Positions 54,077 to 62,196 are shown, numbered from the stretch's first letter. The stretch is 64,000 nucleotides of DNA from Cognatiluteimonas profundi (GCF_009792795.1 NZ_VKHQ01000005.1:353529-417528), one strand, 5' to 3'. Notes: a model not told the origin generated them from the sequence alone. Translations and numbers: made by a program.

Positions 54077-54919
54077 TCATTCACCTTCCAAGGACGTCAG
54101 CAGATGGCGGCCTGAACCAATCGTGCTGAAGGCCCCTGCCGCCAGTGCTTCCGAATCGGACTGCTCGTCCTTGCCTCGGACCGAGCGCCACGGGATTGGA
54201 AGTTTCGGGCCGGGAATGTAGTCGTGCCATTGCGCGTAATTGGCGCGGGTACCGTCTGTCAGCTCGAATGCGACCGGTATGGCACCAAGCCAATAGGGAT
54301 CACCCGCGGAAGCGCCGGTCGTTGGCGGGCGAAACGTCCAGGTCTTCGCGGCCAGCAAGGTCGCATCGGCCAGCAACTTGCGCGCCCTTTCCATCGCCGG
54401 GGCGCTGCCCATCCGGCCGACATTGACCTGTTCGGCCATGGCATCGGACACATGCCCGGTCCGGTCGATACGCAGCACGACATAGACCTTTCCCTCGATG
54501 AGTTCCCGCAGGGCCTGCGGTGGATACGGCGGCGGCTTGAGTGAAACCGGCATCAACTGCGCGCTCGGATTCGCGACCGAATTGCCGAAATGGGCACTTT
54601 GGATGCGCATCGCGTATTGGTTTGCGGAGATCTGCTTCGCAACGATGAGCAGTTGGACCGGAGTCGCTGGCGCCGCCGCGCCGGATGGCAGGGGCTCGAA
54701 TCGCCAATTCGGCACCGCGCGATTGATCAGATGGATGACCGCGGTATCGATGCCCCGGCGATGATCGATCGAATAGCCGGTGACCGCTCCCGATGCATCG
54801 ATGTCGACGGTTCCAGTCAACTGCATGCTGGCCTCGGCGTGATCAGTGTCGCCACGCGCCAATGCCAGGCCACTCGAGAACAACAACAGCAGCATCACAG
54901 CCCAGGCGCGATTGCGCAT
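54077..54919 (-). CDS. TonB-like C-terminal-domain protein
   Basis: A 280-residue exported protein (signal AWAVMLLLLFSSGLALARG). The middle (about residues 125-175) carries PPYPPQALRELIEGKVYVVL and DRTGHVSDAM, the TonB C-terminal-domain pattern (YPxxA...GxVxVxFxIxxxGxV). A membrane anchor and Pro-rich spacer typical of true TonB are absent. Its role may be in envelope energy transduction or as a stand-alone domain. ATG 54917-54919 has GGAGGGG upstream. Confidence 0.8.
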   Translation of the reverse strand: MRNRAWAVMLLLLFSSGLALARGDTDHAEASMQLTGTVDIDASGAVTGYSIDHRRGIDTAVIHLINRAVPNWRFEPLPSGAAAPATPVQLLIVAKQISANQYAMRIQSAHFGNSVANPSAQLMPVSLKPPPYPPQALRELIEGKVYVVLRIDRTGHVSDAMAEQVNVGRMGSAPAMERARKLLADATLLAAKTWTFRPPTTGASAGDPYWLGAIPVAFELTDGTRANYAQWHDYIPGPKLPIPWRSVRGKDEQSDSEALAAGAFSTIGSGRHLLTSLEGE

Positions 54920-55060
54920 GATCCCCTCCATGGTCGGTTCGGTTGCAGATTACCGGCAATCTTCACGGCATGGGTGGGGGCCGCGTCGGTCCCGCCATCG
55001 CCCCACCCCAACCCACCCATGATTCGGGCCGCCCTGGATGGGACCAGACCGCCATGCAAA

Positions 55061-55087
55061 CGGAAATGGTCTCTGACCCCCTTTATG
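55061..55087. repeat. Dispersed element GGAAATGGTCTCTGACCCC
   Basis: A copy of the ...CTCTGACCCC dispersed repeat, just past the C-terminal end of the TIR gene. Confidence 0.6.
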
Positions 55088-55102
55088 CGTCCCTGTCTGC
55101 CC

Positions 55103-56893
55103 TCAGGCCCGCGCCGCATCGGACTCCGCCGCCACGCCCAGGCGCGCCTCGGCGTCGGCGAGCATGGCCTGGTAACGCGGATCGTCGTGCAGCAGGTCGA
55201 GGTCCGGATCGGCTTTCAGGTAGGGCATGAAGCTTTCGGTGACCGTCTCGAACACCGAGCGCAGCATGTCCAGCGCGGCGTCCTTGTCCTTGAGGTACAC
55301 GGCGATCGCGCACGCGAAGTTGTAGCGCATGTTGAAGTTGTCGGGATCGATGAGCATCGCGCGGTTCATGCGCGCCTTGGCGCGTTCGTCCTCGCCGAGT
55401 GCCGCCAGCGCGTAGGCGCTGTAGCCGGTCACCGCTGAGTTGTTCTGGTCCCGCGCCAGGATCGCTTCGGCGCGCTTGAGCGCCAGCTGCGCCGCGCGCC
55501 GCGTCCCCGCGGCATCGCCGATCGCGGTGTAACAACTGATCAGCATGGATGCCGAATTGAGGTCGGCTTCCATCAGGCTCGCGGCTTTCTCGTAATAGCG
55601 GATGGCGGTTTCGTGCTGGTGCAGCTGGTAGTTCAGGCGGCCGGCCGAGCGATTGACTTCGTACGACTCCGGATCCAGGCGCAGCGCGATCGCGACCTCG
55701 GCCGCGCCCGCATCGGCATCACCGTCCGCCAGCAGGATCTGCGCCTTGATCGCGTGGGCCTCGGCGAGGTGTGGATCGAGTGCCAGCGCGCGTTCCACCG
55801 CGGCCAGCCCGTCATCGGAACGTCCGCCTTGGTCATCGCGCAGGTTCTTGTAGCCAGTGGCCATCAGCGCCCAGGCTTGCGCATAGCCCGGATCGATCTC
55901 GGTGGCGCGGGCACACAGGCGCACGATCGCCCGCGCCGAGCGCGCATCGGACTCCTGCCCGGAGATGTAGCTCTGCCGCGCCATCAGGTACAGGTTGTGC
56001 GCCTCGGCGTTTTCGGTGCCGCGACGCTCGATCGCCTTCTTCTCCTCGGGCAGCAGCCGCAGCTTCAGCGCCTTGACGATCGCCGCGGAGATCTCGTCCT
56101 GCAGCGCGAAGATGTCGCTGGAATCGCGGTCGTAACGCTCGGCCCAGATGTGGTTGTTGGTGGCGCCGTCGACCAGCTGCGCGCTGATGCGCACCCGCCC
56201 ACCGGCCTTGCGCACGCTGCCTTCGAGCACGTGGCTGACCTTGAGCTCGCGCGCGAGCTTGGGGATGTCGACGTGCTTGTCCTTGTACATGAATGCGCTG
56301 TTGCGCGAGATCACCGCCAGCGCCGAGATCTTGCTGAGGTCGGTGATGATGTCCTCGGTGATGCCGTCGCTGAAGTATTCCTGCTCCGGATCGCCACTCA
56401 TGTTGGCGAACGGCAGCACGCAGATGGTGAAACGCGCCGACTCTTCCGGCGCGGGCGCAGCAGCCGCGACTGCGCCGGCCTTGGCCGACTGCGCCGCCTG
56501 CGTGCGCGCGATCATCGTGCCCAGCGCACGCAGGAATTCCTGCGCCGTCGCGCTCGCCGGATCCTCGTTCCAGCCGTCCAGGTCGGTGGTGTGGATGGCG
56601 CGCACGTCCATCGGCAAGCGCGCCTGCTCGAACCGCACCGGCACCAGGATGCCGCGCTCGGCCGCTTCACGCGCCTCGCCGCGCACCCAGCGCGAGACCA
56701 CGGACACCGGCGTCCAGACCACCAGCACCGCCCTGGCGGCATCGATCTCGGCGTCGATCTGGTCGTCGAACTCCTGGCCCGGGGTGATCTCCGGATCCCA
56801 CCAGACCGACCAGCCCTTCGCCTCGATCGCGGCCACCAGCGGCGCGACGCGCGACTTGTCGCTGCGCGCGTAGGAAACGAAGACATCTGCCAT
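55103..56893 (-). CDS. TIR-TolB-like-TPR protein
   Basis: A 596-residue protein. The N-terminal TIR domain (residues 1-130; ADVFVSYARSDKSRVAPLV, GWSVWWDPEITPGQ) keeps SRWVRGEAREA, where Glu73 matches the NAD-cleaving Glu of enzymatic TIRs. A TolB-N/FlgO-like domain (about 150-290; FTICVLPFANMSGDPEQEYF, ISAQLVDGATNNHIWAERYD) precedes a helical TPR array (300-580; RALALDPHLAEAHAIKAQIL, LDPESYEVNRSAGRLNYQL). Relatives are annotated as adenylate-cyclase-like TPR proteins. The role (signalling or defence) is open. Confidence 0.88.
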   Translation of the reverse strand: MADVFVSYARSDKSRVAPLVAAIEAKGWSVWWDPEITPGQEFDDQIDAEIDAARAVLVVWTPVSVVSRWVRGEAREAAERGILVPVRFEQARLPMDVRAIHTTDLDGWNEDPASATAQEFLRALGTMIARTQAAQSAKAGAVAAAAPAPEESARFTICVLPFANMSGDPEQEYFSDGITEDIITDLSKISALAVISRNSAFMYKDKHVDIPKLARELKVSHVLEGSVRKAGGRVRISAQLVDGATNNHIWAERYDRDSSDIFALQDEISAAIVKALKLRLLPEEKKAIERRGTENAEAHNLYLMARQSYISGQESDARSARAIVRLCARATEIDPGYAQAWALMATGYKNLRDDQGGRSDDGLAAVERALALDPHLAEAHAIKAQILLADGDADAGAAEVAIALRLDPESYEVNRSAGRLNYQLHQHETAIRYYEKAASLMEADLNSASMLISCYTAIGDAAGTRRAAQLALKRAEAILARDQNNSAVTGYSAYALAALGEDERAKARMNRAMLIDPDNFNMRYNFACAIAVYLKDKDAALDMLRSVFETVTESFMPYLKADPDLDLLHDDPRYQAMLADAEARLGVAAESDAARA

Positions 56894-57029
56894 GACAGTC
56901 AGGCCTCGCGTTCCGGGTCAGCCGCACCCGAGACGGCCGATCATACGCCCGGGGGTCAGCGGCTCAGGTTCATGCGGCGATCACCTCATCGGCGGTGGAG
57001 CGGTGCTTCGCGCCGACGTCGTTTGATCC

Positions 57030-57096
57030 AAAAAAACGGGGTCAGGGAACATCGATTGGCCGAATGAAGCGGAAATGTTCTCTGACCCCTTTTTGT
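57030..57096. repeat. Inverted pair of the CTCTGACCCC element
   Basis: ACGGGGTCAGGGAACAT (57036-57052) and ATGTTCTCTGACCCCTTTTT (57075-57094) are inverted copies flanking about 20 bp, with A- and T-tracts outside. This is a REP-doublet-like palindrome upstream of the TIR gene. Confidence 0.7.
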
Positions 57097-57149
57097 TTTG
57101 ATGCGCGCGTGCGACCGCCCGGGCGGCGGAAGGTGGCGAAGGTGGCAGG

Positions 57150-57177
57150 GGTGGTTTAACTGCCTCCGTCCCCTTTA
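57150..57177. repeat. GGTTTAACTGCCTCCGTCCC element
   Basis: Nearly identical to the segment at 59460-59487 (GGGTTAACTGCCTCCGTCCC). It overlaps the 3' end of the second GT2 gene. Confidence 0.55.
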
Positions 57178-58016
57178 AGTCGGCGGCGCCATCGGCTGAC
57201 GACGCCGACGGCGCGGGCGAACAGGTATTCCGGCCGGCTGATCAGGCCTTCCTGCAGCAGCTTGCGGCGCAGCACGCGACGGAAACCATGGATGGCGGCG
57301 TGGTCGTCGCTCAATCCGACCGCGCCGGGGAGGCGCTCGTGCCAGATCCCCAGCACCTGGTTGATCCTGGCGCATCGATACCCGGAGAAGCAGATCCGCG
57401 AGCACAGCAGGTAATCGCCGGAGCGCTTGAAGGCCGCGTCGAAACGAAACGGCAAGTCGCGACGCAACACCAGCGAGCTGGTCGGAAACGGGTTATGGAA
57501 CAGCACCCGGCGACGGCTGATGATCCGCGTGCGCACCGGCGGCCGCAGCGGCGGAACCAGCGTGCCCCGGGGCCGCGTGATCATCCGCGCCCCGATCAGG
57601 GCGATGGCCGGGTCCGCTTCCAGCGCCGCCATCTGCAGCTCGAGCTTGCGCGGAGCCCAGGTGTCGTCCGCATCCAGCAGCGCGAGGTAGGGCTGTGTCG
57701 CCCGCTCCCAGGCCACGTTGCGCGCTGCCGACACGCCGCCGTTGGCGGGCAACGCGATCACCTTGATCCAGCCGGCCTCGTGCGCGGCGGCAATCCGGTA
57801 CAGCTGCGCGAGCGTGTCGTCACCGCTGCCGTCGTCCACCAGCAGGACCTCGGCCGGCCGCAGCGTCTGCGCCATGACCGATGCGATCGCATCATCGATG
57901 GTCCGCGCACAGCGGAAGCAGGGAACGACGACGCTGACCGGGGCGCACCTGACGGCGGATCCACCGTGATCCGGACTGTCGGCGCTGGCTGGTCGAACCC
58001 TGGCTTGAACACTCAT
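57156..58016 (-). CDS. GT2 family glycosyltransferase (paralogue)
   Basis: A 286-residue GT-A enzyme, clearly paralogous along its whole length to 45161-46033 (VSVVVPCFRCARTIDDAIAS, EVLLVDDGSGDDT, YLALLDADDTWAP, LLQEGLISRPEYLFARA). The DDG and DADD motifs are kept. Both copies share the basic C-terminus. The start ATG 58014-58016 gives an N-terminus that aligns with the first copy. It likely transfers a sugar to a surface glycan. Confidence 0.9.
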   Translation of the reverse strand: MSVQARVRPASADSPDHGGSAVRCAPVSVVVPCFRCARTIDDAIASVMAQTLRPAEVLLVDDGSGDDTLAQLYRIAAAHEAGWIKVIALPANGGVSAARNVAWERATQPYLALLDADDTWAPRKLELQMAALEADPAIALIGARMITRPRGTLVPPLRPPVRTRIISRRRVLFHNPFPTSSLVLRRDLPFRFDAAFKRSGDYLLCSRICFSGYRCARINQVLGIWHERLPGAVGLSDDHAAIHGFRRVLRRKLLQEGLISRPEYLFARAVGVVSRWRRRLKGDGGS

Positions 58017-58149
58017 GGCTGCTCCGGATCAGATTCCATGCTGGCACGCACCGGCACTCGCAAGCGCCGGTCAACGCGCTGCTCACAGGAAGAACATTCA
58101 AGCGCGCCGCCCCAATTCATCCAGCCTACCTGTCGCCGACGCCGCCACT

Positions 58150-58172
58150 TGCAGGAGCGGTTTCAGGCGCGA
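58150..58172. repeat. Diverged REP-like element (TGCAGGAGCGGTTTCAGGCGCGAC)
   Basis: Same consensus family as 43889-43913, here degraded in one arm. It lies in the gap between the GT2 gene and terC. Confidence 0.45.
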
Positions 58173-58272
58173 CGCCCTTGGCGACCGCACGCCCGCGACC
58201 GCCACAGGTCGCCGTTGGGCGACTATCACACCATCGCGACTGTCCAGTGCCAAGGTTGCCTGGGCGCAGCAG

Positions 58273-58294
58273 CTGAAAATGTACCCTGACCCCG
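58273..58294. repeat. CTGACCCC element abutting the terC leader
   Basis: TGAAAATGTACCCTGACCCCGG is another copy of the dispersed repeat, about 20 nt before the TerC start codon. Confidence 0.55.
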
Positions 58295-58312
58295 GTTTCG
58301 GAGACGCCCCGC

Positions 58313-59095
58313 ATGGAACAGCTCGCCATACAGCTCGCGAACCCCGAGATCTGGATCGCGCTGGCCACCCTCACCGCCCTGGAGCTGGTGCTGGGCATCG
58401 ACAACATCATCTTCATCTCGATCCTGGCCGGGAAACTGCCGCCCCAACAACGTGACAAGGCGCGCCGGCTCGGCATCACCCTGGCGGCGGTGACGCGGCT
58501 CGGGCTGCTGATGGCCATCGCGTGGATCGTCGGGCTGACCGCGCCGCTGTTCTCGGCGCTCGGCCAGGATTTCTCCTGGCGCGACCTGATCCTGGTCGGC
58601 GGCGGCTTGTTCCTGATCGCCAAGGCCACGCACGAGATCCACCAGAAGCTCGAGGGCGCCACCGAGGAAGTCACCGTCGGCGTGGTGACGGCGACGTTCG
58701 GCGCGGTCATCGCGCAGATCATGGTGCTCGACATCGTGTTTTCGCTGGACTCGATCATCACCGCCGTCGGCATGGTCGACGAACGCTGGCTGATGGCCAC
58801 CGCGATCCTGATCTCGATCGCCTTCATGCTGCTGTTCGCCAGACCCATCGGCGACTTCGTCGAGCGCCACCCGACCGTCAAGGTGCTCGCGCTGGCCTTC
58901 CTGATCATGATCGGCCTGGTGCTGATCGCCGACGGTTTCGGCCAGCACATCCCGAAGGGCTACATCTACGCGGCGATGGCGTTCTCGGTCTTCGTCGAGA
59001 TGATCAACCTGATGATCCGCCGCCGCAGCCAGCGCAAGTCGCCGCCGGTGAAGCTGCATGAGAAGTACGCCGAAGAGGGCGATGCGGGCGAGTAG
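58313..59095 (+). CDS. terC: TerC-family integral membrane protein
   Basis: A 260-residue protein with seven helices. Both conserved acidic motifs are present: TALELVLGIDNIIFI (residues 20-34) and VLDIVFSLDSIITAVG (about 143-158). TerC proteins are linked to tellurite resistance and to metalation of exported Mn-dependent enzymes. GGAG precedes ATG 58313, itself just after a dispersed element. Its last codons are partly duplicated at 59253-59297. Confidence 0.92.
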   Translation: MEQLAIQLANPEIWIALATLTALELVLGIDNIIFISILAGKLPPQQRDKARRLGITLAAVTRLGLLMAIAWIVGLTAPLFSALGQDFSWRDLILVGGGLFLIAKATHEIHQKLEGATEEVTVGVVTATFGAVIAQIMVLDIVFSLDSIITAVGMVDERWLMATAILISIAFMLLFARPIGDFVERHPTVKVLALAFLIMIGLVLIADGFGQHIPKGYIYAAMAFSVFVEMINLMIRRRSQRKSPPVKLHEKYAEEGDAGE

Positions 59096-59161
59096 CCGAT
59101 CGCCAACGGGCCGCACGTGGTGGGCCGGGCCCACCCTACGGTTACAAGAGGCGAGGCAGGT

Positions 59162-59185
59162 GTAGGGCGGGTTTCAACCCGCCTT
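59162..59185. repeat. GTAGGGCGGGTTTCAACCCGCC palindrome, copy 1
   Basis: GGCGGGTTTCAACCCGCC is a nearly perfect dyad. Copies 2 and 3 are at 59411-59432 and 59508-59529; a degraded copy is at 22645-22668. Confidence 0.75.
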
Positions 59186-59225
59186 ACGTGGGTTGCATCG
59201 TCTTGCGATCAGGCGTGGGTACAAC

Positions 59226-59251
59226 GCGAAAGTGCACTCTGACCCCGGTTC
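59226..59251. repeat. GCGAAAGTGCACTCTGACCCC element next to the terC remnant
   Basis: The dispersed repeat ends 2 bp before the duplicated terC 3' end, mirroring its position before the intact terC start. Confidence 0.65.
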
Positions 59252-59252
59252 G

Positions 59253-59297
59253 AAGCTGCATGAGAAGTACGCCGAGGAGGGCGACGCGGCGGAGTAG
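59253..59297 (+). pseudogene. Remnant of a second terC 3' end
   Basis: Encodes KLHEKYAEEGDAAE-stop, matching the last 14 residues of the intact terC (KLHEKYAEEGDAGE-stop at 59051-59095). The nucleotide differences are mostly third-position changes, so the copy diverged while still coding or came from another terC. No start codon or other part of the gene remains. Confidence 0.75.
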
Positions 59298-59410
59298 CGG
59301 CCTTAAATGGGTCAGAGAACATATCCGGTGTTTGAGTTGAAGCGGTAGCAGGCGAAACCGCCACAGCCTCACGACCACCTATCCCGGATACGCACCAAAG
59401 CGGTGGCGTC

Positions 59411-59432
59411 GTAGGGCGGGTTTCAACCCGCC
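59411..59432. repeat. GTAGGGCGGGTTTCAACCCGCC palindrome, copy 2
   Basis: Identical core to copy 1 (59162-59185), again in the terC-methyltransferase gap. Confidence 0.75.
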
Positions 59433-59507
59433 AGCTTTTCGGGCGACCGGCTGCTCAAGGTGGGTTAACTGCCTCCGTCCCCTTTGGTCGCGAAAGGCGA
59501 GGCAAGT

Positions 59508-59529
59508 GTAGGGCGGGCTCAAGCCCGCC
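59508..59529. repeat. GTAGGGCGGGCTCAAGCCCGCC palindrome, copy 3
   Basis: Carries compensating changes in both arms (GGCTCAAGCC for GGTTTCAACC), so the hairpin is preserved. Paired substitutions suggest the structure is under selection. Confidence 0.75.
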
Positions 59530-59575
59530 TGATGCGGGTCAGGGTCGCGCCGGCCAAGAGGTGCGGTGTCAGAGC

Positions 59576-59606
59576 GCAGCGAAAGTGCACTCTGACCCCT
59601 GTTCTG
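59576..59606. repeat. GCGAAAGTGCACTCTGACCCC element, copy near the methyltransferase
   Basis: Same element as 59226-59251, about 70 bp before the C5-methyltransferase start. Confidence 0.65.
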
Positions 59607-59674
59607 ACCAAGCCCGTCGCAAGCGGTGAGCCGGGGGCGATTTAGGCTCAGCGCGGGCAGACAGAGGCATCCAA

Positions 59675-60904
59675 ATGAACCAAACTACAAACACGGCATC
59701 GTCCTATCTGGCCGCCGAACCAAGAGGGGGGTCATCCGAACCTATGCAGCACATCGTTGCAGGCCTGTTCGCTGGCATCGGCGGTCTCGAAAGAGGCTTG
59801 ACGCGAGCTGGCCATGTGACCCGCCTTCTGTGCGAGAACGACGCTGCTGCGTCTGCCGTCCTGGAACAGAGATTCGATATTTGCCCGCACGGCGATGTTC
59901 GAACGCTTGCCCGGTTGCCGAAAGAGACGACGTTGGTCGTTGCCGGCTTCCCTTGCCAAGATTTAAGTCAGGCTGGACAAACGGCAGGCATCGAAGGGTC
60001 GCGCTCCGGATTAGTTGGCGAGGTAATTCGACTAATCAAAGCCCAAAGAACGCCTTGGGTGCTGCTTGAGAATGTTCCGTTCATGCTCCAACTCTCCTCC
60101 GGTCGGGCGATGGACGTCATCGCGACGGCTTTCGAACAACTGGGCTATCGCTGGGTCTACCGCGTAATAGATTCCAGAGCATTCGGGTTGCCGCAGCGTC
60201 GTCGGCGTGTTTATTTTCTTGCAAGTCTAGTTGGCGATCCTCGCACCGTACTTTTCGCGGATGAAGCTGGCGACCAATCCGAAAGAGGCGACTTCCGTTC
60301 GGTAGCTTGTGGGTTCTACTGGACCGAAGGAGTTCGAGGTTTGGGGTGGGCGGTCGATGCGATTCCCACATTAAAGGGCGGTTCCTCGTTAGGAATTCCT
60401 TCCGCGCCGGCCGTCGTACTGCCCGACGGCACCGTAGGTACGCCCGATCTGCGTGATGCAGAGAGATTGCAGGGATTTCCTTCAGAATGGACCAAGCCAG
60501 CCGAGAGAGTGGCCCGAACCAGCGCTCGCTGGAAGTTGGTTGGAAACGCCGTCAATGTTCGTGCGGCCGAATGGATTGGGAAGCGTCTGGCTAAGCCTGG
60601 CGAACTCGGCGAATTTATCGTCACGCCGATGAACGTCGGAAAGTCGTGGCCCGTCGCCGGATGGAATATGGGCGATGGACGCATGCAAGTAGCCGCAAGT
60701 GAGTGGCCAGTAGTTCGCAAGTATCAGTCGCTGGAGAACTTCCTACTGCACCCCCTTACGCCATTGTCAGCGAAGGCTACGGCGGGTTTTCTTAGCCGTG
60801 CCGAGCGGGGAGGCTTGCGCTTTCCTCCACAATTCTTGAAAACACTGCAAGCTCACCTTACCGGCATGCAAAACGTGACGCCGCGAAAGGCTCGAATTGC
60901 TTAG
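59675..60904 (+). CDS. dcm: DNA (cytosine-5-)-methyltransferase
   Basis: A 409-residue SAM-dependent C5 methyltransferase. Motifs in order are LFAGIGGLERG (I), AGFPCQDLSQAG with catalytic Cys94 (IV), WVLLENVPFM (VI), GLPQRRRRVYFL (VIII) and LVGNAVNVRAAEW (X). The target-recognition region lies between about 210 and 300. The adjacent Vsr makes it Dcm-like, but the following ORF could be a matching restriction enzyme. AGAGG precedes the ATG. GC content drops here compared with the left flank. Confidence 0.93.
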   Translation: MNQTTNTASSYLAAEPRGGSSEPMQHIVAGLFAGIGGLERGLTRAGHVTRLLCENDAAASAVLEQRFDICPHGDVRTLARLPKETTLVVAGFPCQDLSQAGQTAGIEGSRSGLVGEVIRLIKAQRTPWVLLENVPFMLQLSSGRAMDVIATAFEQLGYRWVYRVIDSRAFGLPQRRRRVYFLASLVGDPRTVLFADEAGDQSERGDFRSVACGFYWTEGVRGLGWAVDAIPTLKGGSSLGIPSAPAVVLPDGTVGTPDLRDAERLQGFPSEWTKPAERVARTSARWKLVGNAVNVRAAEWIGKRLAKPGELGEFIVTPMNVGKSWPVAGWNMGDGRMQVAASEWPVVRKYQSLENFLLHPLTPLSAKATAGFLSRAERGGLRFPPQFLKTLQAHLTGMQNVTPRKARIA

Positions 60905-60931
60905 CCAAATCCCTTTGCCAAGGCGTTGCGA

Positions 60932-61783
60932 ATGCTCGGACTCGACATAATGGCGCGGTCTATCAGCGAGACCGCGATCGCCGATAAATTCGGTAACGTA
61001 TGGCAATACCATTCTCAAAGCGATCGCCACTCGAAAATTGCGTGTTGGGCGATCATGTTCGATCTTCTTAAGCACTGTCCGCTCCTTCGACAACATGTCG
61101 TCGCGGGAAAAGTCGGGTTTGGCATCAATCACGAAATGCGAGACTTCCAAACGAGCCGGAAGAAGGTTCTTGACTTGGTCGTCTGCACTCCACGCAAAGC
61201 AGGGGACGCTAGGCTAAACAAGACTTTCAGCCAGCTTGCTGAAGAATGCGGGATTCATTTGACGCCCGCAGAACAGGCCGACTTAGACGACTTACCAGAG
61301 GTTCCAGTAGTCGCCGTCGGTAACGTCAATATTGCCCTTGAAGCAAAGGCGACAATGACCGCCCACATCAAGGCTCTACCTAGGCTTCACGACGAGCTCG
61401 ACTCAAGCCATCAAACCATCCATGGCGACACGGATGCGGCGATCGCAGCCGCGCTTGTAACGATCAACGCCTCCGGTGAGTTCCTGTCGACGAGCAACAA
61501 TAAGCACTCAATTTCCGAGCAGCCCGCAAAGTGGAATGTAGAGCCACAGCCTAAGGCAGCAGATCGAACCGTCGCGAAGGTACGCGAGATTCGCCGCCGC
61601 TCGAAACCTGGAGATCAAGGATTCGACGCCGTCGGCATTGTCCTCGTCGACTTTAGGAACGATGGCAGTCCCTGCACCATTTGGACTAAGCCTCCGGCCC
61701 CGACCAGTAGTGATGGCGACAACTACGCAAATATGATCGGCCGCATCGCAACGCTGTATGCGTCGAAGTTTGCCGCCTTCTAA
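60932..61783 (+). CDS. Unrecognised protein with a possible PD-(D/E)xK core
   Basis: A 283-residue soluble protein, 27 nt downstream of the C5 methyltransferase on the same strand. RKKVLDLVVCTP (Asp81) followed by NIALEAKATMTAHIKAL (Glu137-x-Lys139) fits the D...ExK nuclease pattern with a spacing of about 55 residues, and HDELDSSHQTIHG follows. I do not recognise a family. Context (methyltransferase before, Vsr after) makes a restriction endonuclease the leading inference. ATG 60932 is chosen; TTG 60926 is an alternative. Confidence 0.6.
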   Translation: MLGLDIMARSISETAIADKFGNVWQYHSQSDRHSKIACWAIMFDLLKHCPLLRQHVVAGKVGFGINHEMRDFQTSRKKVLDLVVCTPRKAGDARLNKTFSQLAEECGIHLTPAEQADLDDLPEVPVVAVGNVNIALEAKATMTAHIKALPRLHDELDSSHQTIHGDTDAAIAAALVTINASGEFLSTSNNKHSISEQPAKWNVEPQPKAADRTVAKVREIRRRSKPGDQGFDAVGIVLVDFRNDGSPCTIWTKPPAPTSSDGDNYANMIGRIATLYASKFAAF

Positions 61784-61788
61784 TATCC

Positions 61789-62196
61789 TCACGCGTCTAA
61801 AAAGTCCCGAATCCTCACTACTAGGTTAGTGCCTGGCTTCGCCTCGCATTGCCAAATGATCATCGTTTCCCAACCAAGTGCGCGCAGGGCCGCTACGGCC
61901 TTCTGGTCGCGCGCCTGATTCGCGCGAAACTTTTCCTGCCAGAATTCTTGTCTTGTCTTCGGGGATGTCGTTAGTCGACATCCCACATGTCTATGCCAGA
62001 AGCATCCGTGAACGAAAATGACTTTGCGCCGCGAACGAAAGACGATATCGGGTGAGCCAGGAAGATTTCGATCATGCAATCGAAATCGATAGCCCAAAGC
62101 AAAGATCACGCGGCGCACGACAAGTTCCGGCGCAGTGTGAGCTTGCCGAATTCGGCTCATCTGCCAGCTTCGCTTCTCAGGAGATAAGTTGTCCAA
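61789..62196 (-). CDS. vsr: Very short patch repair endonuclease (Vsr)
   Basis: A 135-residue nuclease that nicks 5' of T in T:G mismatches arising from 5-methylcytosine deamination. Family features are EKRSWQMSRIRQ, RRVIFALGYRFRLHD, LPGSPDIVF with catalytic Asp50, and the zinc/active-site stretch VHGCFWHRHVGC (His63, Cys65, His68, His70, Cys73). The first in-frame codon is TTG (62194-62196), with the first ATG at 62160, inside the conserved region, so TTG is preferred. Convergent with the preceding ORF (5-bp gap). Confidence 0.93.
   Translation of the reverse strand: MDNLSPEKRSWQMSRIRQAHTAPELVVRRVIFALGYRFRLHDRNLPGSPDIVFRSRRKVIFVHGCFWHRHVGCRLTTSPKTRQEFWQEKFRANQARDQKAVAALRALGWETMIIWQCEAKPGTNLVVRIRDFLDA

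Larger units (their letters stand above)
59096..59674. other. Repeat-rich gap between terC and the methyltransferase gene
   Basis: About 580 bp with no convincing gene. It holds a GGTGGGCC/GGGCCCACC palindrome (about 59119-59135), three GTAGGGCGGG palindromes, three CTCTGACCCC elements (one inverted at 59303-59325), the TTAACTGCCTCCGTCCC element and a 3' terC remnant. It marks the border of the AT-rich island. Confidence 0.8.

Noticed and set aside
59253..59297. Repeat of the terC tail as a new small gene
   Set aside because: No start codon or ribosome binding site; it reads as a remnant of a gene end.
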